NCBI GenBank assembly: GCA_964016875.1
Contig: OZ024723.1
Coordinates: forward strand, 16,363,957-16,427,956
Direction: 5' to 3'
Length of the DNA stretch: 64,000 bases
Source of the DNA: Fallopia convolvulus
Lineage: Eukaryota; Streptophyta; Magnoliopsida; Caryophyllales; Polygonaceae
Shown here: one piece after another, positions 58,188-64,000 of the stretch
Layout: every line of letters begins with the position of its first letter
Position numbering within the stretch: the first letter of the stretch is position 1
Translations under genes and position numbers: made by a program
Notes under the pieces: model-generated
What the model was told of the DNA's origin: nothing
Databases searched by the model: none
Seen by the model: the letters and a program-made list of their open reading frames with translations, nothing else

Positions 58188-58928
58188 CACTACCATAACA
58201 TGTTTTAAATTTACTTCTCAGTAATTTTTAATGGTAAATACATAACATTAATTTAAGGGTGAATTACAGGAAACCACCCCTTATCTTACATTGTTTGCAA
58301 AAAAACCACCCCTTATATCGTTATTTACAGAAAACCACCCTTTATTTTGGTTCCGTTTACAAACCACCACCCGAACTAATATTTAATCCATTCCCCCGTT
58401 AAATCTGTGTCAAAAGACAAAATTAGCCCCTGTTTAAATGAATTAACTCATCAATTAAAAAAGCGAAGAGGGAAGAGCGAAGACCAAATTGTGCTCTCAA
58501 CCTCTCGTTGGTGTCAAGTTCAGAAAGGTTGGCTCGACACTACTGTTCGCGGGAGATAGGGCTCGAGGTTGCTACTGTTTTTTTAGTGTTTTACTCATCC
58601 CAATTTCAATCTTCTTTGCTCTTCTTTTCGAGATTTTGTAATATCTGTAGTCGATTCTGCTTGCCTTGGGTGTCTTTTTTGTTGACCTTTTTAGCCATTC
58701 GCGTTTTTTAACAACCTCTCATACTACTATTCTAAAGAACTTCGAATTCTTTATCTGTTTAAATAAATAAAAAACACATACAAGTCGCAAGTGCTTTCGA
58801 TTTGAATGTTTTTGCTGTCCTACGCCAACCCTATAGTGAGATTTGCTCTGATCGACGACCGGCGAAAAGTGACCTCTAAGATTTTCCACTTTGGCATTGA
58901 TTCAACTCGAGATTCCACATCAAAGAAG
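58188..58928. other. Upstream and 5' untranslated region of the TMX2-like gene
   Basis: 58256-58375 contains three imperfect copies of an AAACCACCCCTTAT phrase. The region 58440-58900 is GA/CT-rich and could hold the promoter and first transcribed bases. I cannot fix a TATA box or transcription start. Confidence 0.4.
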
Positions 58929-61900
58929 ATGATACGAAACCCATTGACATGGCTGAACACCATGGTCACAGAACCCCACTATCTATTCCACTTCCTCCTC
59001 TTCTTCTCTTACCTCCCCATTCGCGTCTCCGCCGCTTCCGTTCTATCTCCTATCATCCACCATCGCCTTCTTTACCGCGTACTCTTTCAAATCCTAGTCG
59101 TCATTTCCTCAATTTGAAGCTTTTTTTTAATTTGTTTTTTTTCTTGTATCTGGTTTTGATTTTTTTTAATGACCTGTAGGAGATTCAAGCTGTTCTGGCG
59201 TTTTCAGTCTTTACTGCTGTCAAGGTAATCTTCTAGATCTGTATGGTTACATTTATGTCTTGACGAAGTTTTGATACTTGTTCATCGCAGGAAAAATTAA
59301 TGGCAATGGACCATATTAGTTACAATTATACTTCAATATAATCTGAGCTGCTGAATTTATATTAAATTGGATTGAATCGGTCCATTGTCTAGTTTACTAG
59401 GGTGAAAATTCTTGCTGTATATATTAACTCTTTTGTTCCCACAAGTGAAGAAACGGCAACTAGTTGTTTGATTTGTGCAGTTTCTTTTGTATATGGACCG
59501 GCTAGTGAAGGCTGTGTGTATAACAAATTGTAACATTTGTGGTTTATGAAGTTTGTGTAATGAAGATACCACTCTGGGATATGAAAGACAAGTTTGTGAT
59601 TGAGACTACAAAGGTTGTAATGTTAACTTTAGCATCACTTCCATTTCAGATGGTGAGAGAAGAAACACGGGAAGCTTTCATTGCTGATACTTTGTTGTAT
59701 GGAAAGGTCATGCCAGCTCTAACTTCTTGCTCTCTATTACTCCTGGCTTGTACTCTTTGTTTCAAAATTTCTTTTCTTCATATATGTACTATTGTTTCTT
59801 CACTAAAAGATGGATTGATGGAATATTGCCCTGTCAAAAGGTTTTCCCTTTTGATATTTGGGGATAATTGCTTTATACTTTTAGACAGAATTTCCCAAAC
59901 TACCAGACAGAATTCTTAATCAATAGAAGATACTCTATTACTTTGTTTGCAGTTTCTTAGGGATAATTTTCATCCTAGTCAATTGCCTCATCTGACATAA
60001 CCTACCTTTGTAGTAGGGATCTGAATCATTTATGCTAGTAATGAAGTATATCAAACTTTATTATGCCATTTCTTGGACATCTTTATCCTTTTCCTTGGTT
60101 CTGTTTGTTGTCTATCTTTCTATAAGCCATCAGGGGCTTATGCCTTGAATTGAAATTTGATAATATGTAATAAGGGGCCTTTATTGAGACTTTTTCCCCT
60201 TTATGAGTTTTGAGTACATGGAAGAACACTAAAACAATAGACGATGATGATCGATTAAAAATTTCAAAACTTTTTCTAGATCTTCTGAATCAATTCGTCT
60301 TTGTTCCGGAAATAAAGAAATTCCTTTCCAATTTGATGTTGATTATTCAGCAAATTCATCGATTAAAAGACTCAATTCTCTTGCTAATGACTTTTTATCC
60401 AATGTATATATTTTCTGTCCCAATTTCTCTTCCAATGCAGCTATTTTCCCTTCCAATTTCTGATACAATTCTTCAAAATTATATCTTCATAAGGGGCCTT
60501 TATTGAGACTTTTGCCCCTTTATTAGTTTTGAGTACATGGAAGAACACTAAAACAATACTGAGTATCTTCATATTGCAAATCATTTTTTATCTTTGAAAA
60601 CCCTATGGAGTTTATCAGCAAAGACTCAATAGTTTGTTTAATTTCATTTATGATGTAACTGAATGTGAAATATATACACCCTGCCGGAAATTGGATTATT
60701 TTTAGAACTTAGAAGATCTTTTTAGAGGGCCGACTTTTAAGCATACTACTGATGGTGGAAAATGGAAATAGAGCTCGAAAAAGTGGATCTGATTTGAAAA
60801 TTCAATATAAAGATCCAGTATCCAATTTGATTATAACATGGACACATAATTTACCAATGTAATTTGTACACTAGTTCACCGATGACATTTGTGGGCACAA
60901 CTTCAATTTCACCCACCACATGCGTTTCTCTTTTTCTTTGGTGTTCTTAGAAATGTTCTATATTTGAAATGTCTCTTGTGACATTTTCTGACCCATGAAT
61001 CTTGTCATGTGTCAATTCCTTGATTGGATTTTGCAAGTCAGTCTTGTTTTGAAGCTATATAGTATGTAGCAATAGCATAATGCATTATGTGCCTGCATCT
61101 TTTTCGTTCATACTTTTTGGCTTCTTACGATGCTCCTTTGTTTAGATCTTATATATTGAAATCACTTATTCATATTTCAGTCAAGAACTCATGATATTCT
61201 GTCCAATTAACATGTTTAAAATTGCTTAATTTTCTGATTTGTGATTTGCTTGTGCCTCCAGGCTTTGCTTCTAGTCTTTGCTTTATTTGTGGATTACCAT
61301 TTGGCATTGTGGTATATGGCGGCATTTCTAGGTACATCTCCATTATAAGCTGAAAAGTCTGCTTGGGTTATGAAATGTTAAGCCTACTTATACAGAAACA
61401 AAGTTCATTTTGCAGACCAATTCTGAAGAAGTTATTCACTGCTTTAGGGCATGTTTGGATTACCACTCAAAATGCATTATTTTACATTATAATTCAGAAT
61501 TTAATGCAATTTTGCATTAAATTCTGCATTATAATGCAAGATAATGTATTTTGAGTGGTAATCCAAACAGGGCCTTAGCTTCTCTTATGTTACTTTCCAT
61601 TACTCTTATATTCATTACTAGTTTTACTATGGTTTATAAACGATTTGAGTATTAGGTTTTAATATGTCATTTTGTTATCAACTAATGTTAAGTTACTTAT
61701 CAAGTCCTTTTATATTTTACTTTTTTCTGACTGAAGCACTTTTCTTGGATTTTGCAGTTATTTATATTCTCACACAGCAGCCTGCTTTTCAAGTACTAGG
61801 TTAGCATTAAAGACTAACTTGTGTCAGTTGATTATTTCTTCTGCCAATAAATAATTTTGGAAGTGCAGCTTTTAGACTTGCCTTAAAATTTTAACCAGGT

Positions 61901-63110
61901 GGATGTGTTTCTCTTACACCATTGCAATTAGAGACCTCACTGACAGAAGGAGATTCATCCAGATTCTGGCTGGTTGGTACAATATTTCAATTATCAAGCA
62001 AATTAAACATCGTAGAGTTTCATTCCTTTTTTTTTTCCCTCTCTTTTCTTGAGTTTATGAGTATAATGCCTGATATGAGATAAGCGTTTTTAAAAAAATT
62101 AAATCAGTTAAACAATGACATGGTAAACTTATGTCCCAAATTTGTTATTGAAGGGGAGGGGGTGAAGGATAGTTGAAGTATCTCACAGGCGAATAGGGTT
62201 ACCTTTCTGAAATCTAAATAATAATTTCTTCAGGAAATGGATTTGATAGGGGTTCAATAGCAATTTCCTTTCTATGGGAAAAAATAGCATGTTTGGTCAT
62301 CACCTTCCCAACAAGTTTCTAATGGTTCTATCCGTGGCTACCCTAAAGATGTCAGTTTGCAGTATTCTTGTGTTCTGAACACAATCCAGCAGTCAAAAAT
62401 GATTGACCGTCGTTTCGGCTTTGCTAGTGTTAACTGAGCATATAATAAAACTGAGGATAAGTGTTGAATGTAGTCTTAATAGTATCATGAGTTAAGAGTT
62501 GTGGCTGCCTGTGTTTCATCTTTGTTTATGAGGGGTCTTCTAGAGTTCTAGTCATGTTTTTCAATATCTAATGCATTTTATCCCACACTCCATCCATGTC
62601 TAAACAATTGTCATTTTAGGTCTAAGAATTTGTTTTAAAGTATTTATCATTTGAAGTCATCAAATCCTATACCTTCCAAATATGTGCTTGCTCCAATCAC
62701 CTAAGTTTCTCTCCTGTATGCCTTTTATCCATTAATGTTTTCAGTGAAAGGCACCACTGGTCCTCACTCCTTGAAGTAGAATACAAATGGGCCTCTCTGA
62801 TTATATTATTGAAAATAACATAATTGGGAACAACTGATGTATATATCTATACATCTATACATCTATATATATACATACTGAAGGATGAGCCTTTTTTCCA
62901 TATGCCAAGCCTTTTATTCATTTAAATGATGTGTCAAATTATGGTGTTTTTGAATAATTACAGTTATTTATTGCGGGTCTTGGATATTCTTTATTTTGAA
63001 ATCCAAACAAGATTTTATAAACACTTCATTAATTTGCAAGTATTTTATATCTACGTAATCCTGCACAAATCTTTATTTAGAAACTCAAACAAAACCTGTA
63101 AATGGCACAC

Positions 63111-63143
<33 letters not shown>

Positions 63144-64000
63144 TGCTGGAGAAGTTTTGGTAGGAAAAACTCTGCTTCCTGTACTTGCCTACTCAACAAT
63201 CTATCTGCTCCCATTTTTTACTTCTACTGGATTTGTTGCTTATATTGGACAAAATCAAATGAATGCTTCTGGGGACTGCCTGTCTTTTCTGTGTCTATCC
63301 GTCTCCCTTTTTTGCATGATTTCTTCATGAATGATACTATCTAAGATTTGCAGGTTGAATTCCGTGCTTTGGCTTTGGCTTCCTGTGCACGCACCAGTCA
63401 GATCTTTCCTGAACTATCAATTACGTAAGTTTCTTCCACATAACATGCCTAAATGAAATTGAATTTTAAAGTTAAATCCCTACGAACTGGAACTTTGCTA
63501 ATGCACAGATATTCGAATAAGAATTTGTCTTTCGGAGTAGTCGATCTTGGGCTCTTTCCAAATGCGGCAGATAAGTTTGGAATCTCCCTTCAAGGTCAAT
63601 GCTGTCTCAGCCTTCATTTTGGGCGTTTTGAATCATTTTTTGAATGTTTTATCATTGCAAAAATCCTTTCTTCTTAACTAGACATGTGACAGGTAGTGCA
63701 GCTCTTCCAACATACATACTATTCGATAAAAATATAGAGGTTGCTCGATTTCCAGAACCGGAATTTGAAATGAAAGTTTCTCATCCACCTATAACAAAGG
63801 TACTTTCTACACTTAAGTGAATCCTCACCTGACATCATACTTTGTAGTCCTAGGGTTCATCAATTAACTCTTGTTCCAACAATACAAAAGGAAAACAAAA
63901 TGTAAGCACAATTTAGGCTTTTGAAATTGGAGACTGTTCAACTTTATGGACTTAAAGAAACTGCATACCTGATGCCCGTATCATCCCTTGGAAGGATTCT
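58929..64000 (+). CDS. TMX2: Thioredoxin-related transmembrane protein 2 homologue, 5' nine exons (gene continues past window)
   Basis: Exons: 58929-59078, 59180-59224, 59650-59706, 61262-61331, 61758-61799, 61899-61972, 63354-63424, 63509-63594, 63693-63799. All have GT-AG borders and agreeing phases, giving ~234 residues from MIRNPLTWLNTM. Hydrophobic segments lie near residues 18-42 (YLFHFLLFFSYLPIRV), 53-64 (AVLAFSVFTAV) and 85-112 (ALLLVFALFVDYHLALWYMAAFLVIYIL). The lumenal thioredoxin-like domain starts at VEFRAL (147); where CxxC is expected only one cysteine remains (LASC, C157), as human TMX2 has SNDC. SFGVVDLG, LPTYILF and EVARFPEPE align with the rest of the fold. TMX2 proteins are ER or mitochondria-associated membrane proteins with redox-sensing or structural roles in animals; the plant role is not established. 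The remaining C-terminal exon(s) are beyond 64000. Confidence 0.88.
60172..60558. repeat. 68 bp direct repeats flanking 251 bp of coding-like filler in TMX2 intron 3
   Basis: 60172-60239 and 60491-60558 are near-identical (AAGGGGCCTTTATTGAGAC ... AACACTAAAACAATA). The 251 bp between has different composition and, on the minus strand, an open frame with one stop: EELYQKLEGKIAALEEKLG, then KKSLARELSLLIDEFAE, stop, and IDSEDLEKVLKFLIDHH. I do not recognise the source protein. Confidence 0.75.
61447..61574. mobile_element. Tourist-like (PIF/Harbinger) MITE in TMX2 intron 4
   Basis: 128 bp, almost wholly self-complementary: GGGCATGTTTGGATTACC at the left and GGTAATCCAAACAGGGCC at the right, with TTA duplicated at 61444-61446 and 61575-61577. 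The 3 bp TTA duplication and GGGC-GTTTGG ends fit Tourist-type MITEs. It has no coding capacity. Confidence 0.85.
63112..63143 (+). repeat. C32 homopolymer in TMX2 intron 6
   Basis: Thirty-two uninterrupted cytosines, about 210 bp before exon 7. It produces a poly-proline open frame that is not a gene. Confidence 0.95.

Noticed and set aside
62926..63330. 134-residue plus-strand ORF with poly-proline in TMX2 intron 6
   Set aside because: Created by the C32 tract in an intron; no domain and no conserved context.

Overview
The window is nuclear DNA of a flowering plant. It is AT-rich, has GT-AG introns, and is dominated by plant transposon lineages: Ty3/gypsy chromovirus-type elements, Athila-type elements with a tRNA-Asp primer site, CACTA, MULE, hAT, a SINE and a Tourist-like MITE. 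A eudicot is likely, but I cannot name a species. Only one ordinary host gene is present, at the right edge. About 90 percent of the first 58 kb is transposable element (TE) sequence, nested up to three deep.

Layout. Positions 1-180 and 24804-24826 are two halves of a small minus-strand ORF with a GRF-type zinc finger, split by a Ty3/gypsy element (here G1, 181-24803, minus strand, LTRs at both ends). G1 is broken by an unidentified insertion (about 1288-2483), by a chromovirus-like element carrying only gag (here TG, 2963-16243, 3.7 kb LTRs, TSD GTTTG) and by a solo LTR (17581-20084, TSD GAAGG). A sister solo LTR (10761-12993, TSD ATAAC) sits inside one TG LTR.

Positions 25668-41458 are a CACTA element (TSD TAA, CACTAC termini, arrays of the palindromic subterminal motif GCGACCATATGGTCGC). 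It carries a nearly intact five-exon TNP1-like gene, a TNP2-like gene lacking its catalytic half, a 690 bp perfect (AAC)230 tract, a GC-rich tandemly duplicated block and an unknown ORF. An Athila-type element (A1, 27326-35043, TSD ATGGA) interrupts the TNP1 gene. A degenerate MULE/FAR1-like transposase (42466-42831 and 53308-53835, plus strand) is split by a second Athila-type element (A2, 42832-53302, TSD CATAA). A decayed hAT element (55037-58179, TSD ACCCAAAG) follows and contains a 189 bp SINE.

From 58929 to the right edge, on the plus strand, nine exons encode the first ~234 residues of a TMX2-like thioredoxin-related transmembrane protein. Its introns hold a MITE, a C32 tract and a coding-like filler segment between 68 bp direct repeats.

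The most unusual signal is a dyad-symmetric decamer, TCGNTANCGA. I counted 48 exact matches: 20 in A1, 24 in A2 and 4 in a ~200 bp cluster inside the CACTA element. I saw none elsewhere in the window; chance predicts about one per 64 kb. It often occurs as paired copies forming a larger inverted repeat, and lies in LTRs, untranslated regions and in-frame coding spacers. A1 and A2 both lack reverse transcriptase and integrase and instead encode a conserved ~55-residue tail after the protease, so they look like one non-autonomous family. All boundaries and domain calls come from reading the sequence; no database search was run.
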